From: Candidatus Kerfeldbacteria bacterium
GTDB lineage: Bacteria; Patescibacteriota; Patescibacteriia; JACPL01
Length of the DNA: 46,027 nucleotides
Reading direction: 5' to 3'
Assembly: GCA_016182525.1 (NCBI GenBank)
Contig: JACPGL010000005.1
Location: 1 to 46,027, forward strand
The notes under the pieces are model-generated. The model saw only the letters and a list, made by a program, of their open reading frames with translations, was not told the DNA's origin and ran no database searches. The position numbers were made by a program, and so were the translations under genes. Positions 24,263 through 31,879 of this stretch are shown here, piece after piece; positions within the stretch are counted from its first letter, which is position 1, and every line of letters starts with the position of its first letter.

Positions 24263-24335
24263 TGTCATCCTGAACCAAGCGAAGCGAGGTGAAGGATCTC
24301 CTCAAGAGATCCTTCGGCTCCGCCTCAGGATGACA
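24263..24335. repeat. Palindrome D copy 3
   Basis: TGTCATCCTGAACC ... GGATCTCCTCAAGAGATCC ... CTCAGGATGACA. Separates two GC-rich gene cassettes. Confidence 0.85.
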
Positions 24336-24469
24336 GAATCTCATACTCCTTGGAATCCCCCCAACCCCCACGAGCGCGTCACCGAAGTGACTGCGCCCGC
24401 GAGGATTAGGGTTGCCGCGCTTCTCGTGTGCCCAAGAAGGGCACGACACACGTGGCGACGGATTATCCG

Positions 24470-25077
24470 TCAGTTGTTGCAGGCGAACGGGCTGGCGCCC
24501 GCGCCTTCGTCGCAGATCTGGTAGTCCCATCCTCCGACGCCGTTCGGCGCCGTCTCAACGTACGGGTACCACTTGGCGCTGTGCTCCTGAATCAGCGACC
24601 AGACGATCCCGAACGCGTCCTCGGCGTGCGGATTCAGCCGCACGAACGGCTTGGAGGTGGGCGGGTAGGGGACGAGCACGCCACCGGGGGTCTTGGCCCC
24701 GTAGTACCCGACCCCGTCGGTCTTGGACGGGTTCGTCCAGTTGCCCCGATCGTACGTCCCGCCGCCGTCGAAGGAGCCGATGTCCATGAACCAGGCCCCG
24801 CGGGAGGTCATCACGAGGCCATCGTACCAGTCGAGCATGGGCCCAACGTCCCCCCACTTCCGCTCCGGAGGGTCGATGATGGTACGCGGGAGGAGCAGGC
24901 TGGGACCATCGGGATCTCCCAGGAACGGGAAGGCCTGCTCTGCCCAGTCCGGCGGGTTCTTCCAGAAGTCGACCCACTCCTGACTTCCGGGGTCGCCAGG
25001 GATCGTGTACTGTGCCGCGGCAGGTGCCGCGAGCGCGAGAGACATGGCCGCGAGCGCGGCGCGGGCGAACGTGCGCA
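24470..25077 (-). CDS. GC-rich exported protein of unknown function
   Basis: 202 residues from ATG 25077, where GGAGG stands seven bases upstream and a signal peptide begins (MRTFARAALAAMSLALAAPAAAQ). The mature chain is rich in Trp, Gly, Pro and Asp (QEWVDFWKNPPDWAEQAF, WYDGLVMTSRGAWFMDIG, TYDRGNWTNPSKTDGVGYYG) with two Cys near the end (ICDEGAGASPFACNN). No family recognised. The opposite strand is also open because of base composition, but the signal peptide and Shine-Dalgarno favour the minus strand. Flanked by palindromes D and B. Confidence 0.65.
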
Positions 25078-25413
25078 TGGGGTCCTCCAACCTGTCCAAA
25101 GCTTGAGCCTTTGGACATTTTGCGCGGTTGTTTTCGATGAGAAGGATTCCCATCCCAGACAAGACGAGCCGCTCATCTTTTCTGGGACGGGGGTCGCGGG
25201 TGACGGGAGTCATTGCGAGCGAAGCGAAGCAATCTCATAAGATCGTCACGTCGGCCTTCGGCCTCCTCGCAATGACACAACGCCACTACTGCTTCTCTCA
25301 CCCCACAGAACACGAGAGATTCATGTGCTGTGGGGTATGCCGGTACGAATTCGCGCACCGGCTCCCCTCCTACCCTCCTTTCCTTGAATGCCCCCCCTCT
25401 CTCGCGGTGTGCC
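25078..25413. other. Intergenic repeat cluster between GC-rich cassettes
   Basis: No gene. Palindrome B copy 3 (25093-25117, TGTCCAAAGCTT / GCCTTTGGACA); palindrome E copy 2 (25208-25277, GTCATTGCGAGCGAAGCGAA ... CTCGCAATGAC); the hairpin CCCCACAG/CTGTGGGG (25302-25335) and the 17-mer TGGGGTATGCCGGTACG (25331-25347) shared with 23052-23068. Confidence 0.75.
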
Positions 25414-27117
25414 CTAGCGCACGCCGATGTTCAGCCGGATGGTGCCTTCCGGCTCGAACGAGTTGATTCCCTGGTCAGGATCGAGCTGCCAGGTGCAGCT
25501 CCTTCCATCGCACCAGATGAGGAATCCCTCGGGCGGCGTACCGCCTTCCGGCACGTAGCTCCACACCCGCTGCTCGCAGGCCGGGGTGAAAAGGTCCCAC
25601 CCCTCCGGGATGTCGAGCACCCAGCGCCCGTTCATCTCCGTGGCCTGCGCCCAGTAGCCCCACTCGAAGCCGCGGGAGTCCTGGACGAAAGCCTCGGGAT
25701 AGCAGCCCTCCCACGAGACGACACGGCCGTCACGGCGGAGATCCTCCACCATCGGGCCGACGTTCGGCTGAAACACGATGTCCGGGCACCCGCCGTCGCA
25801 ATCGCCCGGCTCGGTCTCGCCTCCGTCCCTCCACAAATCGATCTGGTAGGCCTTGCCCATCCCAGGGTGCTCCACAATGGAAGCTCCCGCGGGGACGAAC
25901 GTTTCCCAAACGATGAGAGACCACACCAGCTCGATATCGGGTTCGCACCAGTAGGTGAGGTTGCACTGGGTGAGCGTGGAGTCCTCACCCGTGGGACGGG
26001 GGGCGAACATCTCGTTGCCGCGCTCCTGGAGCGGAACCGTGAGGACCTTCGCGGCCCAGCCCATCTCACCGAAGAACTGGACGTCCGTCCACGGTCCGCG
26101 CTCAAAGTACACTCCTTCCTCGGTGACGCGGGTCATCCGCGCCTGTTCGGTCGAGGTGGCCTCCATCCACGGCCCGTTCTGAGCAGGGTGCTCCGAATTG
26201 TACACGATCGGGCACCCGTCGAACGACTTGCGCATCCACGCCGTGATCCGGATCGCGGCATCGCCACTTGCGTGGCGCACGATCTTCGCTCCTGTCGGGA
26301 GCGGCGTGGAATCCACGAGCAGCGACCAGACACGCGACGTGTCGCTGTTGCAGTAGTAGCCCATGTTCAGGTCATGCAGGGCCGTATCGGTCGGTGCGGC
26401 CACGAAGCCGTTGGAACCAATCACCGCGTGCTCGACGCCCGCGGCAATCCCCCGCTCACCGAACCACCAGAGGTCGGTCCACGGAGTGTCCGTCGAGATC
26501 CAGATGCCGTCGTCGTCCACGCGGACGAGACTGCCCTGGATCGTCGAAGTCGCCCACCACTCCCCGCTCTCCGTATCGAACTTCACAGAGTTGGGAATGA
26601 TGTCGCAGCCGGCGAAGGGATCGTCATCCGGCGGTTCGGGCGTGCAGATCCACTGGTAGGCCCACTCCTTGGTCGTGGGATCCTGCCAGACAGTGAACCC
26701 CGTCAGACCCTCGGCGGACAGCGAGTCCACGTAGGACCAGACGGTCAGGTTGTCGTCGACGCACTTGACGTTGACGGTCGGTCGCTCGCAGGTGAGACCC
26801 ACGAACTCCGTGCCGTCGTCGAGGCGCGTACCCATCTCCGTGATCGCCGGGACGCTTCCGTCCGGGCTGAAGAATTCGGCCACCATGTAGGCGGTCGAGT
26901 CGTTCAGCTCCGGCACGAAGAGCTTCCCGTTGCGGATCTGGAGGAAGTCGACCTTGGGGCCGACCTTGCTGCCGTCCGGGGAGGTATGGATTACCTCCGG
27001 GCAGCTCGAACTCCTCGGCTCCGGGTAGTTGTCGGGGCCGGCTGGAGCTGCGGTATCTCCGCAGCCCGTCAGAGCGAACATGGCAGCCGCAATGGCTGCC
27101 GGGATCCAGTGACGCAT
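25414..27117 (-). CDS. GC-rich lipoprotein with four repeated modules
   Basis: 567 residues from ATG 27117. A lipobox, LTGC (16-19), follows a short signal sequence (MRHWIPAAIAAAMFA), so the mature protein should be lipid-anchored at Cys19. Four modules of about 130 residues each contain VWS[YL][VIL] (126, 263, 398, 518) with nearby Cys and G-A/F-I/L strands; the central two also share PWTD(L/V)..FGE.G.AA. Eighteen or so cysteines suggest disulfides. No enzyme family recognised. Its 5' end (GAAAGGaCGCA...CATGCGTCAC) resembles that of the gene starting at 24151, and its 3' element matches that gene's too, so the cassettes are related in their ends though not in their coding parts. Confidence 0.7.
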   Translation of the reverse strand: MRHWIPAAIAAAMFALTGCGDTAAPAGPDNYPEPRSSSCPEVIHTSPDGSKVGPKVDFLQIRNGKLFVPELNDSTAYMVAEFFSPDGSVPAITEMGTRLDDGTEFVGLTCERPTVNVKCVDDNLTVWSYVDSLSAEGLTGFTVWQDPTTKEWAYQWICTPEPPDDDPFAGCDIIPNSVKFDTESGEWWATSTIQGSLVRVDDDGIWISTDTPWTDLWWFGERGIAAGVEHAVIGSNGFVAAPTDTALHDLNMGYYCNSDTSRVWSLLVDSTPLPTGAKIVRHASGDAAIRITAWMRKSFDGCPIVYNSEHPAQNGPWMEATSTEQARMTRVTEEGVYFERGPWTDVQFFGEMGWAAKVLTVPLQERGNEMFAPRPTGEDSTLTQCNLTYWCEPDIELVWSLIVWETFVPAGASIVEHPGMGKAYQIDLWRDGGETEPGDCDGGCPDIVFQPNVGPMVEDLRRDGRVVSWEGCYPEAFVQDSRGFEWGYWAQATEMNGRWVLDIPEGWDLFTPACEQRVWSYVPEGGTPPEGFLIWCDGRSCTWQLDPDQGINSFEPEGTIRLNIGVR

Positions 27118-27166
27118 GACGTGCGTCCTTTCCAAAGTCGCCCACGAACAGGCAACAGTGAGCGGG

Positions 27167-27189
27167 TGTCCAAAGCTTAGCTTTGGACA
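27167..27189. repeat. Palindrome B copy 4
   Basis: Perfect arms TGTCCAAAGCT / AGCTTTGGACA in the leader of the lipoprotein gene. The rest of 27118-27316 shows no gene; a TTGACA at 27207-27202 (minus) lacks a clear -10 box. Confidence 0.85.
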
Positions 27190-27316
27190 CAGGAAGAAAT
27201 ACATTGTCAAGCAGCGACCCGCGAGATGCGAGTCACTACAGCGATTCGAAGAACGGTTTAGAAGTCCCGTCCTCGGAACAATCGAGAAGCCCTTCTCAAC
27301 TGTTCTGAAGATGGCT

Positions 27317-27994
27317 TTATTTTTGAAACACCAGACACACATTCCCCATCCATCGAGAGAATCCTAAACGATTGATCACTCGGTCATACGCTCGACTGAT
27401 CCACGACAGCACTAGGAACTTATATAAATACCCTTCCGTAAATGAGAAGCGCTGAACATCGATGCATCGTAAACCCGCGTTTTCAAAAACCTGAATGAGA
27501 TGGGTACTATCCGTATAGGTGTACTGTGTCTCGTGTGCTTCTTCATGTTCCTCATGTCCGCGGATCCACTGGTGAAATGTCAACGGTGTGTATTTGGCAA
27601 GACGAAATTCCGGTGCTGTCGGATTCGGGAGCGAGGCGATAAAAATTCCACAGGGCTTGAGGACACGGTGAATCTCGCGTGCTGAACCGTCCAGATTTTT
27701 TATATGTTCAAGAACGTAGTTCGCAAACGCCAGATCATACCCATCCGACGCCACGGGTTTCATGTCTTCGATCGATGCAACGAAATATTGTCGCACGCTC
27801 GGGTGGCGTACCTCATGGCGGAACACATCGAGACGATCTTCGGTAAACGTGACACCGGTGCGGGTGAGATGATTTTCGATGGATACGCTTTTGCCCGCGC
27901 CAATGTTTAATAGAACACATGCACGTTGAGGCTCGTGAATGAGTGCTGCGCGAACAATCATCTGAATTAAATGCTTTTCAGCAGGGGTTTGCAT
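27317..27994 (-). CDS. SAM-dependent methyltransferase
   Basis: 225 residues. Class I methyltransferase with motif I VLLNIGAGKSV (less usual than GCGxG), FANYVLEHIKNLDGSAREIHR and LKPCGIFIASLPN, the pattern of Methyltransf_11 members. The C-terminal region (THLIQVFENAGLRCIDVQRF) is typical. ATG 27994 follows the chain-length-type gene by nine bases, so the two share the promoter at 29012-29040. Likely a glycan-modifying enzyme of the surface polysaccharide region. Confidence 0.85.
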   Translation of the reverse strand: MQTPAEKHLIQMIVRAALIHEPQRACVLLNIGAGKSVSIENHLTRTGVTFTEDRLDVFRHEVRHPSVRQYFVASIEDMKPVASDGYDLAFANYVLEHIKNLDGSAREIHRVLKPCGIFIASLPNPTAPEFRLAKYTPLTFHQWIRGHEEHEEAHETQYTYTDSTHLIQVFENAGLRCIDVQRFSFTEGYLYKFLVLSWISRAYDRVINRLGFSRWMGNVCLVFQK

Positions 27995-28003
27995 ACAAGA
28001 AAT

Positions 28004-28969
28004 TTATTCAGTTCTCCCGTTTGCAGAATCCGTTCCAGCAACGCGCTGCTTCCACATCCATCGCGCTTCATCTTTGCGTCGTTTTGGCAACATGCGCACC
28101 AACGCCTCCATGGCTTTTTCTTGCGAGGTCATGTCAGGCGTTTCTTCCATCACTGGAGAAAACATCGGTGCAGGCGCATACGGCTCTGGCACATCTTCGT
28201 CATCATCCTTTGAAACATCTTCCACCACCTCATCTTGAACCGCGTCGTTATATTGTGGTTGTGGCTCGGCTTCATACGGTAACTCAACTGGCGCGGGGAC
28301 TGGCACAGGAGCAACAAACGGCCGCGACTCATCCTCCCGTTCACGCACGTCGCCACGACGAAATTCCGTTTGCGCGATAATCGCAAGCACAGCTACAAGC
28401 ACCGCGGCAAACGCTCCACCAAAAATATTCACCGGATAGTTCGGTCGCACCGGAAAGCGAGAAACAATGGGTCGGTCAATCGTGTACAACAACACCGACG
28501 CATTTCCACCAAGATACGATGCGCCTTCGTTTTCCAACACGTGAATCACCACGGTCATCACGCGTTGTGCGTCAACCGAACGTCGCGCATACACCGACAG
28601 ATGCAAAATGCCGGTATCGGGTTTCACCGAGCCGTCAATGGATTGCTCCCACGCTTCTCGAATTTCGCGTTCGGTGCCACTATAGAATGAGGCAATCGAC
28701 TGATCCTGCAGCACCACTTTATTATAGAAGGACATCGAGGGCAGCACAGAGGTGAGCGTGCCGGCGTACTTTTCGGCCGATCGTGACGCTTGGTAGCCGT
28801 CGCCCACTCCTCGTGGGATGATCAGAATCGAGGCTTCTGATCGGTACTCCAAAGGCTGAAAGAGACTCACAAGAAGCGCTAAAAGAACCCCGCCAAGAGC
28901 CGAGGCCACAAAAATGCCGCGTCGCTCGCGGAAAACATCACTATATGGGGGGTTTTCGGGAGTATTCAT
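28004..28969 (-). CDS. Wzz/YveK-type polysaccharide chain-length protein
   Basis: 321 residues from ATG 28969. Two membrane helices (about 18-40, GIFVASALGGVLLALLVSLF; and 182-204, VNIFGGAFAAVLVAVLAII) flank an extracytoplasmic domain starting YRSEASILIIP. The stretch RPNYPVN before helix 2 is the proline motif of chain-length determinants, which set polymer length in Wzy-dependent pathways. A long acidic, proline-rich cytoplasmic tail (PVPVPAPVELPYEAEPQPQY onward) is unusual; no kinase domain is attached. First gene of the minus-strand polysaccharide unit, with a near-consensus promoter. Confidence 0.85.
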   Translation of the reverse strand: MNTPENPPYSDVFRERRGIFVASALGGVLLALLVSLFQPLEYRSEASILIIPRGVGDGYQASRSAEKYAGTLTSVLPSMSFYNKVVLQDQSIASFYSGTEREIREAWEQSIDGSVKPDTGILHLSVYARRSVDAQRVMTVVIHVLENEGASYLGGNASVLLYTIDRPIVSRFPVRPNYPVNIFGGAFAAVLVAVLAIIAQTEFRRGDVREREDESRPFVAPVPVPAPVELPYEAEPQPQYNDAVQDEVVEDVSKDDDEDVPEPYAPAPMFSPVMEETPDMTSQEKAMEALVRMLPKRRKDEARWMWKQRVAGTDSANGRTE

Positions 28970-29011
28970 AAACGGAAAGAGTCCAAGAAGAATGGTCAAA
29001 AAAGATCTTGC

Positions 29012-29040
29012 ACTATACGAAATCCCATAGGATATGTCAA
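29012..29040 (-). promoter_or_regulatory. Promoter of the polysaccharide unit
   Basis: Minus strand TTGACA (29040-29035), a 17-bp spacer, TATAGT (29017-29012). Start near 29005, about 36 nt before the chain-length protein gene. Confidence 0.8.
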
Positions 29041-29052
29041 GCGCTCTGCCGC

Positions 29053-29081
29053 TAGACGCGCGAAAGGGTTTTCGGTATAAT
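29053..29081 (+). promoter_or_regulatory. Promoter of trxA
   Basis: TAGACG (29053-29058), a 17-bp spacer, perfect TATAAT (29076-29081). Divergent from the polysaccharide promoter. Confidence 0.6.
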
Positions 29082-29143
29082 ACAGCCACTCATGGGCAGG
29101 TGTGACGCCCATGTCTTATTCTTACTCTTGAACCGACCTTTGT

Positions 29144-29467
29144 ATGGCAGAAATAACGCTGACTGATCAGAATTTCGAGGCCGAAGTGCTCCAATCCAGC
29201 ACCCCGGTTTTAGTGGATTTTTGGGCGAGCTGGTGTGGGCCATGCAAGCAGCTTGGGCCTGTTCTTGAAGAGGTGGCCAAAGAATACGAAGGCAAACCAG
29301 TGAAAATCGCCAAATTGAACGTGGACGAGAACTCCGCGACCGCGCAGAAATATGGCATTCAAAGTATTCCGAGCTTGCTCATCTTCAAGGGCGGACAACC
29401 TGTGGATCAATCACTGGGCTTCATCCCCAAGCCACAATTGAAAGCGTTTATTGATAAGCATCTGTAA
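29144..29467 (+). CDS. trxA: Thioredoxin
   Basis: 107 residues, standard length. Active site WCGPC with Cys31 and Cys34; cis-Pro76 in the SIP motif; NVDEN and KYGIQSIPSLLIF as in classic thioredoxins. A cytoplasmic disulfide reductase for ribonucleotide reductase and other targets. It precedes the thioredoxin-reductase-like gene by about 200 bases, a gap filled by repeats, so the pair probably works together although not tightly joined. Confidence 0.97.
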   Translation: MAEITLTDQNFEAEVLQSSTPVLVDFWASWCGPCKQLGPVLEEVAKEYEGKPVKIAKLNVDENSATAQKYGIQSIPSLLIFKGGQPVDQSLGFIPKPQLKAFIDKHL

Positions 29468-29509
29468 GAAGAAAGGGAATAGGGGTGATGGGATCTTCCT
29501 TCAAGAGCG

Positions 29510-29650
29510 GATCACGACGGGTGGCAGGCTTGCTCGACCGCCGCGCGAGCCGCTAGACGCCGGACGAGATCCGTTCTCATCAGTAGACGAGAACGGATCT
29601 GCCGGCGAGATAGGCCCGTGCTCGGCGGGCGGGGAGGGACAGGACCCGAG
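29510..29650. repeat. Element H copy 2 enclosing palindrome C copy 3
   Basis: Starts with the same 18-mer GATCACGACGGGTGGCAG as 9549 and ends near GACAGGACCCG like copy 1. Palindrome C (AGATCCGTTCTCATC / GACGAGAACGGATCT, 29567-29600) lies inside. Confidence 0.75.
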
Positions 29651-29670
29651 AATCCTCTACTTTGTAGGTT

Positions 29671-30648
29671 ATGAATTCATCTGAAACACAATATGACGTC
29701 GTGATTGTGGGAGGAGCGGCTGCTGGCCTCACCGCGGCGTTGTATAGTGCGCGGCGCACGCTCTCCACACTCGTCATCTCCAAAGACATTGGCGGCCAAG
29801 CGTCCATCACCTCCGAAATTGAAAATTATCCCGGCCGCGGATTGGTGGATGGATTCGAACTCATGGATGATTTTCGCAAGCAGTCAGAAAAGTTCGGCGC
29901 ACGAATCGTGATTGATGAAGTAACGCGCGTCACTCCGAAAAGTGAGACGTCATTTGAAATCACGACGGTTTCCGGCACAACGTATTCGGCAAAAGGCGTT
30001 ATCCTTGCGTTTGGATTAACGCCGCGTGATCTTGGGGTGCCCGGTGAAGCGCAATTCAAAGGCCGCGGCGTGTCTACGTGCGTGACGTGCGATGGGCCGC
30101 TGTATAAAGGAAAGACCGTTGCGGTGGTTGGCACAGGCTTGCCGCTTGTCGATGGCGCTGAACTCATGATCAAAATTGCTGCACACGTCTACGCCGTGGA
30201 GAAGAAGCAAAAATTCGTTGGCGAAAAAGCCATGATCGCTCTTGTCGAAGCCGCTCCAAATGTCGAAAAATTGTTTTCTTCTGAAGTCACCGAAATTTTG
30301 GGCGATCAAAAGGTGACGGGCATCCGCGTCAAAAACTCGGTAAGTGGAGAAGAGAAAAATATTGCCGTCGACGGCGTGTTCACCGAACTTGGCTACATTG
30401 CCAAAACCGATTGCGTGAAAGGCGTGATAGAACTTGACGGCGAGAATCATATTGTGATCGATGAGAAGAATGCAACCGATGTGCCGGGAGTCTTTGCAGC
30501 CGGCGACATTACGAGCGTGTCGTATAAGCAAGTGGTTGTCTCGGCCGGAGAAGGCGCCAAGGCCGCGTTATCATTGTATACATATCTTCAATCGAAAGGC
30601 GTGATCGCACGCGGCGTAAATATCGATTGGGGAATTGTTAAAGCGTGA
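29671..30648 (+). CDS. trxB: Thioredoxin-reductase-like flavoprotein
   Basis: 325 residues. FAD-binding N-terminus VVIVGGAAAGLTAALYSAR, redox pair CVTC (137-140) followed by DGP, and the C-terminal FAD motif GVFAAGDI. Normally reduces thioredoxin with NADPH. However, the second nucleotide-binding loop reads VGTGLPLVDGAE instead of the usual GGGDSAxEEA, and the HRRDxxRA motif that grips the NADPH phosphate is missing (YAVEKKQKFVGEKA). It may therefore use another electron donor, as in ferredoxin-dependent or other atypical reductases. The symbol is given by overall similarity and the neighbouring trxA. Confidence 0.85.
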   Translation: MNSSETQYDVVIVGGAAAGLTAALYSARRTLSTLVISKDIGGQASITSEIENYPGRGLVDGFELMDDFRKQSEKFGARIVIDEVTRVTPKSETSFEITTVSGTTYSAKGVILAFGLTPRDLGVPGEAQFKGRGVSTCVTCDGPLYKGKTVAVVGTGLPLVDGAELMIKIAAHVYAVEKKQKFVGEKAMIALVEAAPNVEKLFSSEVTEILGDQKVTGIRVKNSVSGEEKNIAVDGVFTELGYIAKTDCVKGVIELDGENHIVIDEKNATDVPGVFAAGDITSVSYKQVVVSAGEGAKAALSLYTYLQSKGVIARGVNIDWGIVKA

Positions 30649-30654
30649 TTTTTT

Positions 30655-31851
30655 ATGCCCTTACTATCACATCGGATTCAGTCAGCGGTTGCATCGCCGT
30701 TGCGCAAGTACATTCCTTTAGCTGAAGCAGCAAAGGAACGCGGCACATCCATTTACCACCTGAACATCGGCCAACCCGATCTTGCCATCCCGGAGAAAAT
30801 GATGAAGAGTATTCGCGCATTTGATCACAAAGTGTTGCCGTACTCGCATTCCGCCGGAATTGCCGAGCTGCGTGATGCATGGGCGCAGTATTATCAGAGC
30901 TACAATATTCCATTTACACGTGACGACATTTTAGTGACAACGGGCGGATCCGAAGCCATGCTTTTTTCGCTCTTGGCCGTGTGCGATCCCGGCGACGAGA
31001 TCATTGTGTTTGAGCCGGTCTACTCGAACTACAAGATGTACGCAGCCATGCTGAACGTGGTGCTTGTGCCGGTGCCGTGTTCTGCTGAATCCGGTTACCA
31101 TCTGCCAGTGCGCGCGGAAATTGAGAAGCGGGTGAGCGAGAAGACGCGCGCCATTCTTGTTGTCAATCCGAATAATCCCACAGGGACTGTGTATACAGAT
31201 GACGAACTCAAAACCGTTGTGGATATTGTGAACGCGCATGACCTTTTTTTGCTTGCTGATGAAACGTATCGCGAAATCGTGTTTGATGGAGAAACGCATC
31301 GTAGTTTATTCTCGTTCGAAGGAGTGAACCCGCGAGCCATCATGATTGACAGCGTTTCGAAGCGATTCAACATTTGCGGATCGCGCATGGGGTGTATTGC
31401 CTCACGCAACAAAGATCTTATTACGAATATGTTGAAGGCCGGCCAAGCGCGTCTCTCGCCACCGACCCTTGATCAGTACGTGATTCTCGATTTGTTCCCG
31501 GATGTGAAAGAGTACACGAAACGCGTTTGCAAAATCTACGAAGAGCGGCGCAATGTTGTGCTTGGTATATTGAAGAGCGAACCGTCGATTGTGACTCCAC
31601 ACCCCAAAGGCGCGTTCTACATTATGATTGGTTTGCCGGTCGCAAGCGCCGATGATTTTGTAAAATGGATGCTGAACGATTTTTCGCGCAATGGAAAAAC
31701 GACGATGGTCTCTCCATGCGAAGATTTCTACATCACGCCCGGTAAAGGGAAAAATGAAATTCGAATAGCATATGTTCTGGAAACTGATCAATTAAAAGAC
31801 GCAATGGAAATTCTTGTTGATGGTGTGCGCGAGTATCAAAAGAATCACTAA
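30655..31851 (+). CDS. PLP-dependent class I aminotransferase
   Basis: 398 residues, usual for aspartate-aminotransferase-like enzymes. IYHLNIGQPDLAIPEKMM at the N-terminus, VTTGGSEAMLFSLLAV (phosphate loop), VNPNNPTGTVY, LADETYREIVFDG, and SVSKRFNICGSRMG with the Schiff-base lysine. It moves an amino group between an amino acid and 2-oxoglutarate or oxaloacetate; exact substrate undetermined. Starts six bases after the trxB-like stop. The glutamate dehydrogenase gene follows, so the two may couple transamination to glutamate/2-oxoglutarate recycling. Confidence 0.93.
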   Translation: MPLLSHRIQSAVASPLRKYIPLAEAAKERGTSIYHLNIGQPDLAIPEKMMKSIRAFDHKVLPYSHSAGIAELRDAWAQYYQSYNIPFTRDDILVTTGGSEAMLFSLLAVCDPGDEIIVFEPVYSNYKMYAAMLNVVLVPVPCSAESGYHLPVRAEIEKRVSEKTRAILVVNPNNPTGTVYTDDELKTVVDIVNAHDLFLLADETYREIVFDGETHRSLFSFEGVNPRAIMIDSVSKRFNICGSRMGCIASRNKDLITNMLKAGQARLSPPTLDQYVILDLFPDVKEYTKRVCKIYEERRNVVLGILKSEPSIVTPHPKGAFYIMIGLPVASADDFVKWMLNDFSRNGKTTMVSPCEDFYITPGKGKNEIRIAYVLETDQLKDAMEILVDGVREYQKNH

Positions 31852-31879
31852 TCTTATTTTTTTGAATTAACTCTTTTGT

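Noticed and set aside
24428-25240. Open frame of 270 codons on the plus strand opposite the 202-residue exported protein
   Set aside because: The minus strand has a signal peptide and a spaced GGAGG; the plus frame has neither.
25330-27180. Open frame of 616 codons on the plus strand, opposite the lipoprotein gene
   Set aside because: High GC keeps the antisense frame open; the minus strand has a lipobox signal peptide, repeated modules and consistent composition.
8766-29650. The repeated palindromes taken as a CRISPR array
   Set aside because: Copies are scattered, differently flanked and self-complementary; there is no regular repeat-spacer pattern and no cas gene.
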